Source: Bacteroidales bacterium (GTDB lineage: Bacteria > Bacteroidota > Bacteroidia > Bacteroidales > Tenuifilaceae). Taken from it: 64,000 nt of DNA. The stretch is taken from positions 59,407 through 123,406 of the forward strand of contig RPRQ01000003.1 in NCBI GenBank assembly GCA_003818205.1, in the 5' to 3' direction. Made by a program: the position numbers and the translations under genes. Below, piece by piece: positions 1 through 7,261 of this stretch; the stretch's first letter is position 1, and every line of letters begins with the position of its first letter. Below the pieces are notes generated by a model that worked only from the letters and a program-made list of their open reading frames with translations, was not told where the DNA came from and did not search any database.

Positions 1-468
1 AAGGGTATAACCCAGGTAGAAGAACACTCCTATAAACCAAATCCTTACCAATAAATACTTTGTCGATACCAAGGGCATTTCGCTAGGGAAAATACAGATC
101 AATAGCCATGATAGGTAAAAGATAATTGACCAAAAAACAGGATGACCTGTTAAATGATGATCAAAGTACCGTTCCTTTATCGATTTAAGAATCAGCAAAA
201 TAAGAATACAAAATATGATGGGTTCGGTAGGAAACCAGAAATCAAAGTCTAAGCCAGGAACAAGCCGATAAAGGGGAACCGATAAAGGAACAAGAAACAC
301 TAAAGTATAGAAAAGCTGCTTAACCGAGAATAGTAATAAGAAGAGAACTATCAGCAGTATGGGCAGCCCATTGAATAAAAATTCCTTTCCTACAGTAAAA
401 TATGCATTTGCAAGAATGAACAGGGTTGAAACCCCAACGATTTCTATTTCGTACCTTCGCTTAAGCAA
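1..468 (-). CDS. O-antigen ligase/polymerase-like membrane protein (5' part only)
   Basis: The minus strand is open without a stop for 156 codons up to the left edge of the window, so only the N-terminal part is present. The translation is strongly hydrophobic, with about four to five membrane segments separated by short basic or acidic turns, as in Wzy/WaaL-type O-antigen ligase family proteins. There is no ATG near the beginning. The first plausible start is a TTG at 468, five bases after the Wzz stop codon, in a stretch reading LLKRRYEIEIVG before the first membrane segment. Its tight coupling to the Wzz-like gene supports a role in surface polysaccharide assembly in the inner membrane. 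The exact function (polymerase or ligase) cannot be told from this fragment. Confidence 0.6.
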   Translation of the reverse strand, partial: MLKRRYEIEIVGVSTLFILANAYFTVGKEFLFNGLPILLIVLFLLLFSVKQLFYTLVFLVPLSVPLYRLVPGLDFDFWFPTEPIIFCILILLILKSIKERYFDHHLTGHPVFWSIIFYLSWLLICIFPSEMPLVSTKYLLVRIWFIGVFFYLGYTL

Positions 469-472
469 CTGT

Positions 473-1480
473 TTATTCTTTAGGCTTTGGCATAAAAAAG
501 TCGGCAATAACGATTGAAAAAACTCCAAAGAGTAGAGCCGAAAGGGTCGATAGAATGATGATGATTGATTTCTTTGGGAATGCCTTTTTATCAGGAACCG
601 ATGCCCAATCAACAACAAATTGGCTTGGAACAGCCTGTGCAGCTTCAATCTGCATGGTTTTTAAACTTGTACCCAAGTCGGTAATCTGAATGGCTTTATT
701 CAAAATCTCCTCCTTATATCTTACATTCTTGCTACCATAGCGCTTAAGGGGCTCCATCTTCTTCTCGAGCGCCCTAATTGCATCGGTTTGATTGTTCGCC
801 ACGGCCTTCCCATAGGCATCGAACAAACCCTGCGCTTGAGCCTTTACGTTAAATACACCCTGAGCCATTGTACTTGCCAAAGAATCTTCTAAACCCTTCA
901 TCTCCACGAGCCCCTGTTCATACTGCGCCTCAACAACCATAAGCCCCTTTAATGCTACCTGGGCCTTAATGGATCGCATCAGGCTATCCTCCAGCGTAAC
1001 AATGGTATTGGCAATTTCGGCAGCCAGCTCAGGCGATGGATCCATAACCTCAATCTCAACGCTCATGTACTGTGTTGGCCTAAACCGAATATTGTCGTTA
1101 TATATGTCATTCACCTTAGTTTTTGCAAACTTCTCGCTTGGACCTACCCCCCAAATAGCCATAAGATCGAGTTTCTTGATGACTAAATCCCTTAGCGTAT
1201 TGGAAGAAAGAACCTGAAGCAGCTGCTCCATCTCCTTGCTCTCGCCAAAAACGGTCAATCCCGCCTGAGGGATAGGGCTTAACAATTCCTTCGATATTTG
1301 ATTATCCATGGGAGGATAAATAATTGCCGTAGCCTTAAACTTAGGGGTAATCATAAACGAAGCAATGGTTGAAACAACTATGGCTATTACGCCAATCAAC
1401 AACAAAAGCTTGCGTTTACTCCAAACCAAAATAACGAGATTGGTTGAGTTAAGGTTGAAATCAGTTTCTGTAGATTCCAT
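473..1480 (-). CDS. Wzz/chain-length determinant family protein
   Basis: This is probably a polysaccharide co-polymerase that controls the chain length of O-antigen or exopolysaccharide from the inner membrane. The 335-residue product has a short cytoplasmic N-terminus, a membrane segment at about residues 27-47, a long periplasmic part rich in predicted coiled coil (roughly 160-290), and a second membrane segment at about 305-330 preceded by a proline/lysine-rich stretch (PDKKAFPKKS). That two-helix architecture is typical of Wzz. A TTG codon lies just upstream in frame (1483), but the ATG at 1480 is the likelier start. It overlaps nothing and is followed within five bases by an O-antigen ligase-like gene, so the two are probably co-transcribed. 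No kinase domain is fused, so this is not a full BY-kinase. Confidence 0.8.
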   Translation of the reverse strand: MESTETDFNLNSTNLVILVWSKRKLLLLIGVIAIVVSTIASFMITPKFKATAIIYPPMDNQISKELLSPIPQAGLTVFGESKEMEQLLQVLSSNTLRDLVIKKLDLMAIWGVGPSEKFAKTKVNDIYNDNIRFRPTQYMSVEIEVMDPSPELAAEIANTIVTLEDSLMRSIKAQVALKGLMVVEAQYEQGLVEMKGLEDSLASTMAQGVFNVKAQAQGLFDAYGKAVANNQTDAIRALEKKMEPLKRYGSKNVRYKEEILNKAIQITDLGTSLKTMQIEAAQAVPSQFVVDWASVPDKKAFPKKSIIIILSTLSALLFGVFSIVIADFFMPKPKE

Positions 1481-1530
1481 CAATTATGAGGTAAAAGGGT
1501 TACAAAATTTTGGGCTACAAGAAATCATTC

Positions 1531-1561
1531 GCTAAGCATTGCTAATCCAACAATGCTTAGC
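1531..1561 (-). terminator. Perfect 11-bp hairpin between tyrS and wzz-like gene
   Basis: GCTAAGCATTG and CAATGCTTAGC form a perfect 11-bp stem with a 9-base loop, 34 bases after the tyrS stop codon on the minus strand. There is no strong T-run after it, so it may be a transcript-end stabiliser rather than a classical rho-independent terminator. Confidence 0.5.
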
Positions 1562-1594
1562 ATAATGTTCATGTCTTGTATATAAACAGAAAAT

Positions 1595-2887
1595 TTAGAC
1601 TACTCGTATAATATTGTAGTTCTTTTTTCCTTTCTGAACCAAAAGATATTTTCCGTTGATCAGCTGATCTGCGTGAATCAACATTTCAGAGTCGTTCACT
1701 TTTTCTTTGTTGATGCTAATTCCACCTCCCTGAACCAATCTACGAAGTTCGCCCTTCGATGCAAAAACAGCTGCGTTTTCAACTGCGAGAATAGAGAATG
1801 CAGTACCCTTTTCAAATATATCTTTTGATACATCAAATGTCGAAACCCCCTCAAAAACTGAAAGAAAGGTATCCTCATCGAGTTTTTTTAAGGTATCGGC
1901 GGTTGCATTGCCAAAAAGTATTCCTGATGCCTCAACAGCAAGCTGGTAGTCGGCTTCGGAGTGAACCATTGTTGTAACCAATTCGGCAAGTTTTTTCTGC
2001 AATACTCTAAGATGTGGAGCTTGGCTATGCTCAAGAATCAAGGCTTCAACCTCCTGCTTTGTAAGCATGGTAAAAATTTTAATATACTTTGCAGCGTCAT
2101 CATCCGAAACGTTAAGCCAAAATTGGTAGAATTTATATGGCGATGTGTAACGAAGATCGAGCCAAACGTTTCCTTGTTCAGTTTTTCCAAATTTCCCGCC
2201 ATCGGCTTTGGTGATGAGCGGACAGGTTAAAGCAAATGCCTCACCGCCTGTTTTTCTGCGGATAAGCTCCGTTCCTGTTGTGATGTTACCCCATTGATCG
2301 GAGCCACCCATCTGAAGTTTACAGCCAAGATCCTGATATAGGAAGAGAAAATCGTATCCTTGAACCAGCTGATAGGTAAATTCCGTAAACGACATTCCAG
2401 ATTTTGCCTCCTCGCCTAGTCGTTTCTTAACTGAGTCTTTCGACATCATGTAGTTAACGGTGATGTGCTTGCCAATATCGCGAATGAAGTTAAGAAAGCT
2501 GTAATCCTTCATCCAATCGTAGTTGTTCACCATTAAAGCCTTATTGGGCTTTTCGGTTTCAAAATCGAGGAAATTGGAAAGCTGTTTTTTAAGGGCTTCC
2601 TGATTACGTCTTAGAGTAGGTTCATCGAGTAGGTTACGCTCCTGCGATTTACCCGATGGGTCACCAATCATACCTGTTGCTCCACCAACAAGAACAACAG
2701 GCCTGTGACCACAAGCCTGTAAATGTTTAAGCATCATAACCCCCACAAGGTGACCTATATGAAGTGAGTCTGCTGTAGGATCGATTCCTACATAGGCAGT
2801 TGTCATCTCTTTTTTCAACAAATCCTCTGTACCAGGCATGATATCGTGAATCATACCCCTCCACGTTAGCTCTTCTACGAAATTCAT
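1595..2887 (-). CDS. tyrS: Tyrosyl-tRNA synthetase
   Basis: This cytoplasmic class I aminoacyl-tRNA synthetase attaches tyrosine to tRNA-Tyr. The 430-residue product has the class I HIGH motif at residues 43-46 (SLHIGHLVG), the tyrosine-binding region with GGSDQWGN, the second signature KFGKTEQG at about residue 230, and a C-terminal S4 RNA-binding domain over roughly the last 65 residues. Length and order match bacterial TyrRS. A TTG lies upstream in frame at 2893, but ATG at 2887 gives the usual N-terminus ([11 protein letters not shown]). A TATCTTTG -7 element lies about 18 bases upstream. The assignment is secure. Confidence 0.97.
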   Translation of the reverse strand: MNFVEELTWRGMIHDIMPGTEDLLKKEMTTAYVGIDPTADSLHIGHLVGVMMLKHLQACGHRPVVLVGGATGMIGDPSGKSQERNLLDEPTLRRNQEALKKQLSNFLDFETEKPNKALMVNNYDWMKDYSFLNFIRDIGKHITVNYMMSKDSVKKRLGEEAKSGMSFTEFTYQLVQGYDFLFLYQDLGCKLQMGGSDQWGNITTGTELIRRKTGGEAFALTCPLITKADGGKFGKTEQGNVWLDLRYTSPYKFYQFWLNVSDDDAAKYIKIFTMLTKQEVEALILEHSQAPHLRVLQKKLAELVTTMVHSEADYQLAVEASGILFGNATADTLKKLDEDTFLSVFEGVSTFDVSKDIFEKGTAFSILAVENAAVFASKGELRRLVQGGGISINKEKVNDSEMLIHADQLINGKYLLVQKGKKNYNIIRVV

Positions 2888-2904
2888 AATCAATAAAAAT
2901 TTAT

Positions 2905-2912
2905 CAAAGATA
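2905..2912 (-). promoter_or_regulatory. Bacteroidota -7 promoter element for tyrS
   Basis: The minus strand reads TATCTTTG, matching TAnnTTTG, about 18 bases before the tyrS ATG. No TTG is visible at the expected -33 position, so only the -7 half is supported. Confidence 0.4.
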
Positions 2913-3454
2913 ATAATAGTGATTAGAAATTTGTGCTGTAGTAGTTTTCTTATACCAATTTAGAATTTGCTTCATTCCCAAATAAAATTTTGTACTTTAA
3001 CTACCGTAAATAAGAATTTACATGAAAAAAAATGATTTTTATTCTCCTAATATCTTTGCAAATAATAGCCAAAGACCAAGTAGTGGTTGGCAACTGCCGA
3101 CCCCCATAAAGGACTTGCACCCTCAAGGCAATATTCATACACGGCGCACTAGCAAAAAGGAATTCGAAGTGAACTCCTTTTATGTTTTGATATTTTCGTC
3201 AGCCATCAAGTATTTCCCTGACAGGTTGCTCTCAAGCAGAGCCTGCTTCCGTTTGGTTGATAAACAAAGATCGAGTTAATATTTGCTCATGAAGTAAAAA
3301 GCAAAAAAACAGCACCAATTTTGTCTATTATACTTAAAATATTTTTTTTAATATACAGAAGTATGGTCTGATTTTTGATGTGCTTAATTCTTTTGTAAAG
3401 TCAACTTATCCAAATATTTTGTCTCTTATAATTAATTTATTAAAATACTTAGAA
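2913..3454. other. AT-rich intergenic spacer with a hairpin at 3155-3181
   Basis: No convincing gene is seen between tyrS and the secreted protein at 3455. An open frame at 3022-3279 has no recognisable domain and looks spurious. The stretch holds an 11-bp stem with one mismatch (AAAAGGAATTC, 3155-3165, against GAACTCCTTTT, 3171-3181) with a 5-base loop. The segment around 3085-3125 is less AT-rich than its surroundings and may be a remnant of something inserted; I could not identify it. Confidence 0.35.
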
Positions 3455-3910
3455 ATGAAGAAACTAACTATTACATTCTTAATTGTATTAGTAAATACAA
3501 TTTATGGTTTTTGTCAACCAAAACCTATGGAATCAAATTCTATCCAACCTCAAAACCCTTCTATTATTAACTTTGACAGTGTTTCTAAAAGGTTAAAACC
3601 CTATGTAATTAATAAGACGAATAATGTTCGTTATGTTAAAATTAAAAAAAACATATTAATCCCATCTAACCAAGTCGAAATTAAACTTTTTGTAGATAAA
3701 AATAAAGAATACTTCAATACCATAGAACTAATTGGTAATAGTGGTTATCAAGTTTTATCAAGCGGATGTATTGCTTTTAAAGATATTGTTTTTCCTTTTA
3801 AAGGGCAGGTGAAATTCCATGTAACGGGACAATTTATTATTACAGAATTTATTGATGTTGAGTTCCAAATTAATGAAGCTTGTGGTTGGACAGTAGAAAT
3901 TTTTGAGTAG
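3455..3910 (+). CDS. Small secreted protein of unknown function
   Basis: I do not recognise this gene. The open frame extends upstream to 3380, but the ATG at 3455 begins a clear signal peptide (MKKLTITFLIVLVNTIYGFC), so this start is preferred and the mature product is about 130 residues. It is predicted to be exported to the periplasm or surface. The mature part alternates hydrophobic residues in a pattern suggesting beta strands and has two cysteines late in the chain. The coding sequence is distinctly more AT-rich than its housekeeping neighbours, and it sits alone between tyrS and cvpA with spacers on both sides, so it may be a recent acquisition. Confidence 0.6.
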   Translation: MKKLTITFLIVLVNTIYGFCQPKPMESNSIQPQNPSIINFDSVSKRLKPYVINKTNNVRYVKIKKNILIPSNQVEIKLFVDKNKEYFNTIELIGNSGYQVLSSGCIAFKDIVFPFKGQVKFHVTGQFIITEFIDVEFQINEACGWTVEIFE

Positions 3911-4064
3911 TACTTGTGCTCTTAGCTAGTGCGTACTTGACTTCGTTGAGCTCGTAAATTCGTTTGTAGTCCGTAACATTTATGAACTACCCCACCACAA
4001 GCGGTCAGGTATTAAAGAGCCTCCGCACAAGGCTAAAATGTGCGCCCCAAGGAGCGGGGAATTA
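3911..4064. other. Structured spacer with stacked short palindromes
   Basis: The spacer after the secreted protein holds CGCACA/TGTGCG (4024-4029 with 4039-4044) followed directly by CCCC/GGGG (4045-4048 with 4056-4059). On the minus strand these lie just after the cvpA stop and could end that transcript. It reads like a degraded repeat unit, but I have no second copy in this window to prove it. Confidence 0.3.
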
Positions 4065-4592
4065 CTAACTATTTACTGGGTCAAAAGTCTCCTTTAGTTT
4101 TGTTTTGATCTCATCGAAGTTTAGATCAGGGAAAATTGATGGTGCAAGTCGTTGAATTGGTCGGTAGAAAAGCGATTTTTCGGCAATATCCTTCGGTAAA
4201 AAGTTCATCTTAACATCTGCCTTTTCGAGTATAACAAGAACAACGCTAAGGATAAATGCTGTTTTCAGCACCCCGAAAACAACACCTAAAATGCTGTTGG
4301 CAAAACCAAGGAATGCCATCTCAAAAATACCCTCTACAATTTTACCAAGAATATGAACAGCAATTACTATTATACCAAAAGTAATGGCAAAGGCGATAAG
4401 GGGTAGATACTCGGTGGTCATATTTAAATGCTCCCTGAGCATATTGGCGGTGTAATCCGAAAATTTTATTGCACCCCAGATACCTAGAAGAAGCCCTGCC
4501 AATGAGGCCAATTCACCAACAAATCCCTTTTTAAAGCCAGCAAACCCAGCAAGTATAAATACTGCAACCAGAATAATATCAACAATAATCAT
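4065..4592 (-). CDS. cvpA: CvpA family membrane protein
   Basis: The 175-residue inner-membrane protein belongs to the CvpA family, named for colicin V production in Escherichia coli and implicated elsewhere in envelope homeostasis. It begins directly with a membrane segment (IIVDIILVAVFILAGFAG), then the conserved KKGFVGELASLAGLLLG stretch and two more hydrophobic helices at about 60-85 and 98-122. The C-terminal 45 residues are soluble. The ATG at 4592 opens immediately at the first helix, as usual in the family. It is transcribed in the same direction as the polyprenyl synthetase gene 165 bases upstream; there is no tight operon. The physiological role in Bacteroidota is unknown. Confidence 0.85.
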   Translation of the reverse strand: MIIVDIILVAVFILAGFAGFKKGFVGELASLAGLLLGIWGAIKFSDYTANMLREHLNMTTEYLPLIAFAITFGIIVIAVHILGKIVEGIFEMAFLGFANSILGVVFGVLKTAFILSVVLVILEKADVKMNFLPKDIAEKSLFYRPIQRLAPSIFPDLNFDEIKTKLKETFDPVNS

Positions 4593-4756
4593 AGAGATAC
4601 TTTTTTAGCTATTCGATAAGGTCAAAGTAGCATTTGATTTTTAATGACCTCAAAGCTAATTCAACCTAAATTTTGAATAAAGGTTAAATAGGTGAAACAA
4701 GGGTTTTTGTCGGTTAAAATAGAAAATAGCTAGCCATGTATTATGAATAGCATATT

Positions 4757-5731
4757 TTACTTTCTTCTCTCAACAATATATTCAGTTAGCATTTCCAACG
4801 ATTTTCGATACTCGCTCTCAGGGTAAAATGCTAGCTGCTCTAAAGCCTTAGTTTTATACTCCTGCATTTTTATTACAGCGTACTCTAGACCTCCGTTTTG
4901 CTGTACAAATGCAACAACCTTTTCAACAGATTTATTGTTCCTTTTACTGCTCCTAACCAATTTTAATATTTCGGATTGCTTCTTTTTACTGACATTAGAA
5001 AGGGAATGAATTAAAGGTAGCGTTAATTTTTTTTCCTTAATATCATTCCCAGTGGGCTTTCCGATTATCCCCTTGGGTTGATAGTCGAAAAGGTCATCCT
5101 TAATCTGAAAAGCAATACCAAGGTATAGCCCAAAATCTTTCATCCGCTGAACCAATTCGGGGGTTGCTCCGACTGAACTAGCACCATTTGCAGAGCAGGA
5201 GGCCAAAAGGCTTGCCGTTTTTTTCTCAATGATTTCGAAATACGTCGATTCGTTGATATCCATCCTCCTCGATTTTTCAATCTGAAGAAGTTCCCCCTCG
5301 CTCATATCCTTAACCGCTTGACTCATAATTCGAAGTAGCTCTATCTCATTCTTTTCAATGGCTAAAAGAAGCCCTTTCGAAAGCAGGTAATCACCTACAA
5401 GAACCGCTATTTTGGATCGCCACAAGGCATTGATTGAAAAAAAACTTCGCCGCTCATAGGCCTCATCCACCACATCATCGTGAATTAGGGTTGCAGTATG
5501 AAGAAGTTCAATCATTCCAGCTGCAACGTAGGTTGATTGGTTAATCTTTCCATTTAGCCCTGCCGACAGAAAAACGAGCAAAGGACGCAGCTGTTTTCCT
5601 TTTCGCCGATATATATAATTGGTAATAACATCGAGGAGTGGAACCTTTGAACTCATTGAACTCCTGAAATAGGGTTCAAACTTATCTAAATCAAGATCAA
5701 CGGGTTTCTTTATTTCATCTAATATCGACAT
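4757..5731 (-). CDS. Polyprenyl diphosphate synthase
   Basis: This trans-prenyltransferase extends an allylic diphosphate with isopentenyl diphosphate units to make the side chain of menaquinone or a related polyprenyl. The 324-residue product has the first aspartate-rich motif DDVVD at residues 85-89 (LIHDDVVDEAYERR) and the second near residue 215 (FQIKDDLFDY), plus the GKQLRP substrate motif at about 45-50. These are diagnostic for the IspA/IspB superfamily, and length matches the octaprenyl/heptaprenyl long-chain group. Chain length cannot be set from sequence alone. The start ATG at 5731 precedes a normal N-terminus. It stands alone, with a repeat-filled spacer upstream. Confidence 0.9.
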   Translation of the reverse strand: MSILDEIKKPVDLDLDKFEPYFRSSMSSKVPLLDVITNYIYRRKGKQLRPLLVFLSAGLNGKINQSTYVAAGMIELLHTATLIHDDVVDEAYERRSFFSINALWRSKIAVLVGDYLLSKGLLLAIEKNEIELLRIMSQAVKDMSEGELLQIEKSRRMDINESTYFEIIEKKTASLLASCSANGASSVGATPELVQRMKDFGLYLGIAFQIKDDLFDYQPKGIIGKPTGNDIKEKKLTLPLIHSLSNVSKKKQSEILKLVRSSKRNNKSVEKVVAFVQQNGGLEYAVIKMQEYKTKALEQLAFYPESEYRKSLEMLTEYIVERRK

Positions 5732-5870
5732 TCGGGAAGAAATTTTAAAAAGGAAAAGTAACTATTTTTTTAATCCTTCACAGCTTAATGGATATGAATT
5801 CTAAGCAAAACAACAAAATTTTAAGCATTGGGTTGCAATCTGCAAGAAATTAATTGCATTGAAACAAATA

Positions 5871-6159
5871 ACCACGGAGACACAGAAAACACAGAGTTAT
5901 GTTTTATTGTCTACAGAATAGAAACCTTAACCCAAAATAGGCGACAGGAAATGTTCCTGTTAACTCAAAAAATCTATTCGATTAGCTGATTCTTCGTCTT
6001 CTAAGGATTAATTCGAGCATAATCATTTACGAAAACAAATACATTTTTTCCAATTATGTAGATCATAAAATGATAATCAAAACTTTTGTTCTCACCTATT
6101 CTCAGTGTCCTCTGTGTCTCCGTGGTTCTTGTTCATTTCGATTACAACAGAATAGTTAC
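5871..6159. repeat. Long inverted-repeat element (family A, copy 1)
   Basis: The arms ACCACGGAGACACAG... (5871-5896) and its inverted partner ending ...CTCCGTGGT (6101-6126) match at 23 of 26 positions and enclose about 200 bases. The right end continues to 6159 and closes with GAATAGTTAC. Read on the minus strand from 6159, the first 59 bases match the left end of the element at 10129 without gaps at about 48 of 59 positions, so the two are copies of one family. The left boundary is unclear: a GTAACTATT word occurs at 5758, but no flanking direct repeat is seen. Confidence 0.65.
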
Positions 6160-6177
6160 ATTGAATTTTTAATCGGA

Positions 6178-6207
6178 TTAAGAGATAGTGAAATATTCAT
6201 ATATTTG
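6178..6207 (+). promoter_or_regulatory. Probable Bacteroidota promoter of the ArsR-type gene
   Basis: TATATTTG at 6200-6207 matches TAnnTTTG, with TTA (one base off TTG) 19 bases upstream at 6178-6180. The inferred start of transcription is about 20 bases before the ATG at 6233. Confidence 0.45.
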
Positions 6208-6232
6208 TATTTGATTCTACTACCATCAAATC

Positions 6233-6535
6233 ATGCTACAACAAAGAAGAGAGTTAAGTATCGAGCAGCTTGAGCAAGCAGTAAATATGCTTAAAGCAAT
6301 TGCTCACCCGATGAGAATTTCCATTATCAGCCTGCTTGAGGATGGCAGAAGAATGACCGTAACCGAAATTCACGAGAAGCTTGAAATTGAACAATCAACA
6401 ACTTCTCATCATTTAGGTATTTTGAAAGATAAGGGCGTTTTAGCCTCAAAGCGAGAGGGTAAGAATACCCACTATTTTTTGAAAAACGATAACCTTGGAA
6501 AAATACTCGATTGCATTGGAAGGTGCACTGTATAG
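6233..6535 (+). CDS. ArsR/SmtB-type winged-helix transcriptional regulator
   Basis: The 100-residue protein is a compact DNA-binding regulator. The helix MLKAIAHPMRISIISLL (about 19-35) is the typical ArsR opening, followed by the recognition helix region IEQSTTSHHLGILKDKG (about 52-68) and a basic wing (SKREGKNTHYFL). The classical metal-binding ELCVCDL motif is absent (TVTEIHEKL instead), so a metal sensor role is not supported by that site; two cysteines at the C-terminus (DCIGRC) are the only thiols. No operon partner or efflux gene is adjacent: a repeat element lies upstream and a hairpin spacer downstream. Its target is unknown. Confidence 0.85.
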   Translation: MLQQRRELSIEQLEQAVNMLKAIAHPMRISIISLLEDGRRMTVTEIHEKLEIEQSTTSHHLGILKDKGVLASKREGKNTHYFLKNDNLGKILDCIGRCTV

Positions 6536-6635
6536 CGCTTTGCAATTATTTGGCAAAGGGTTGTTAACAGCAATCCTTTTTTTATCTAATGTAATTTATC
6601 AGTGATATTATTAATGATTTTAATATTTCAAAAAA

Positions 6636-6744
6636 GCCACAGATTCACAGATTTTAGAAAAAACTGAAAATATTCTATAAATTGTACTTCAAATCCATCT
6701 TAGCTATTGATATTTTTTATCCATTAAATCTGTGAATCTGTGGC
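6636..6744. repeat. 19-bp perfect inverted repeat (family B) upstream of queD
   Basis: GCCACAGATTCACAGATTT at 6636-6654 is perfectly complemented at 6726-6744 with about 70 AT-rich bases between. It ends 60 bases before the queD ATG. The wording resembles the family A arms (CACAGA/CACGGAG units) but the ends differ and no flanking duplication is seen. Confidence 0.6.
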
Positions 6745-6803
6745 AATTGTTTTATATACCACCGAATAGTTTATATCAATTTAATAAACCAAAACCAACC
6801 TGT

Positions 6804-7250
6804 ATGTCCATAATAAGGTTAACCAAAGAGTTTCATTTCGAGCTAGCCCATGCCCTTGAAGGGTACGATGGTGCTTGCCGCAATATTCATGGTCATTCAT
6901 ATATTCTGTTTGTAACAGTAATTGGTAGTCCGATATCGTCGGTATCGAACCCAAAACTTGGAATGATAATGGACTTTGGAGACCTAAAGGGAATTGTTAA
7001 TAGCACAATAATAAGCCGGTTCGACCATGCCCTGCTGCTAAACCAAAGCTCATCGATGCTAAAAACCTTACGAGCAGAGAGTTTTGGCAAAGTGGAATCG
7101 CTGCCATTTCAGCCAACCTGCGAGAATCTTCTGCCCTATTTTGCTGAGTTGATTTCATCGCGTTTGCCTGAGGGTGTTAAACTGCATCATCTGAAACTCA
7201 ACGAAACAGCAACCTCTTTTGCAGAGTGGTACGCATCCGATAATCTTTAA
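6804..7250 (+). CDS. queD: 6-carboxy-5,6,7,8-tetrahydropterin synthase / PTPS family
   Basis: This enzyme of the 6-pyruvoyl-tetrahydropterin synthase fold converts 7,8-dihydroneopterin triphosphate to 6-carboxytetrahydropterin, an early step of queuosine synthesis. The zinc-binding histidines are seen in FELAHAL and in HGHSY, the catalytic cysteine in GACRNIHGHSY, and the pterin-binding glutamate near the C-terminus (LKLNETATSFAEW). The frame is open upstream into the inverted repeat, but ATG at 6804 starts at the expected MSIIRLTKEFHFELAHAL. The 148-residue length is slightly over the usual 120-140, due to an insertion around residues 70-105. It precedes polA by 11 bases and may be co-transcribed with it. 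Other queuosine genes are not in the window. Confidence 0.9.
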   Translation: MSIIRLTKEFHFELAHALEGYDGACRNIHGHSYILFVTVIGSPISSVSNPKLGMIMDFGDLKGIVNSTIISRFDHALLLNQSSSMLKTLRAESFGKVESLPFQPTCENLLPYFAELISSRLPEGVKLHHLKLNETATSFAEWYASDNL

Positions 7251-7261
7251 TAAAACTCTAA

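Noticed and set aside
3022..3279. Open frame of 85 codons after tyrS
   Set aside because: No domain, odd composition, no sensible ribosome-binding site; it crosses a hairpin.
5758..5767. GTAACTATT as the left end of the first inverted-repeat element
   Set aside because: It matches nine of ten end bases but is 113 bases from the arm, and no 8-bp duplication joins it with the right end at 6159.
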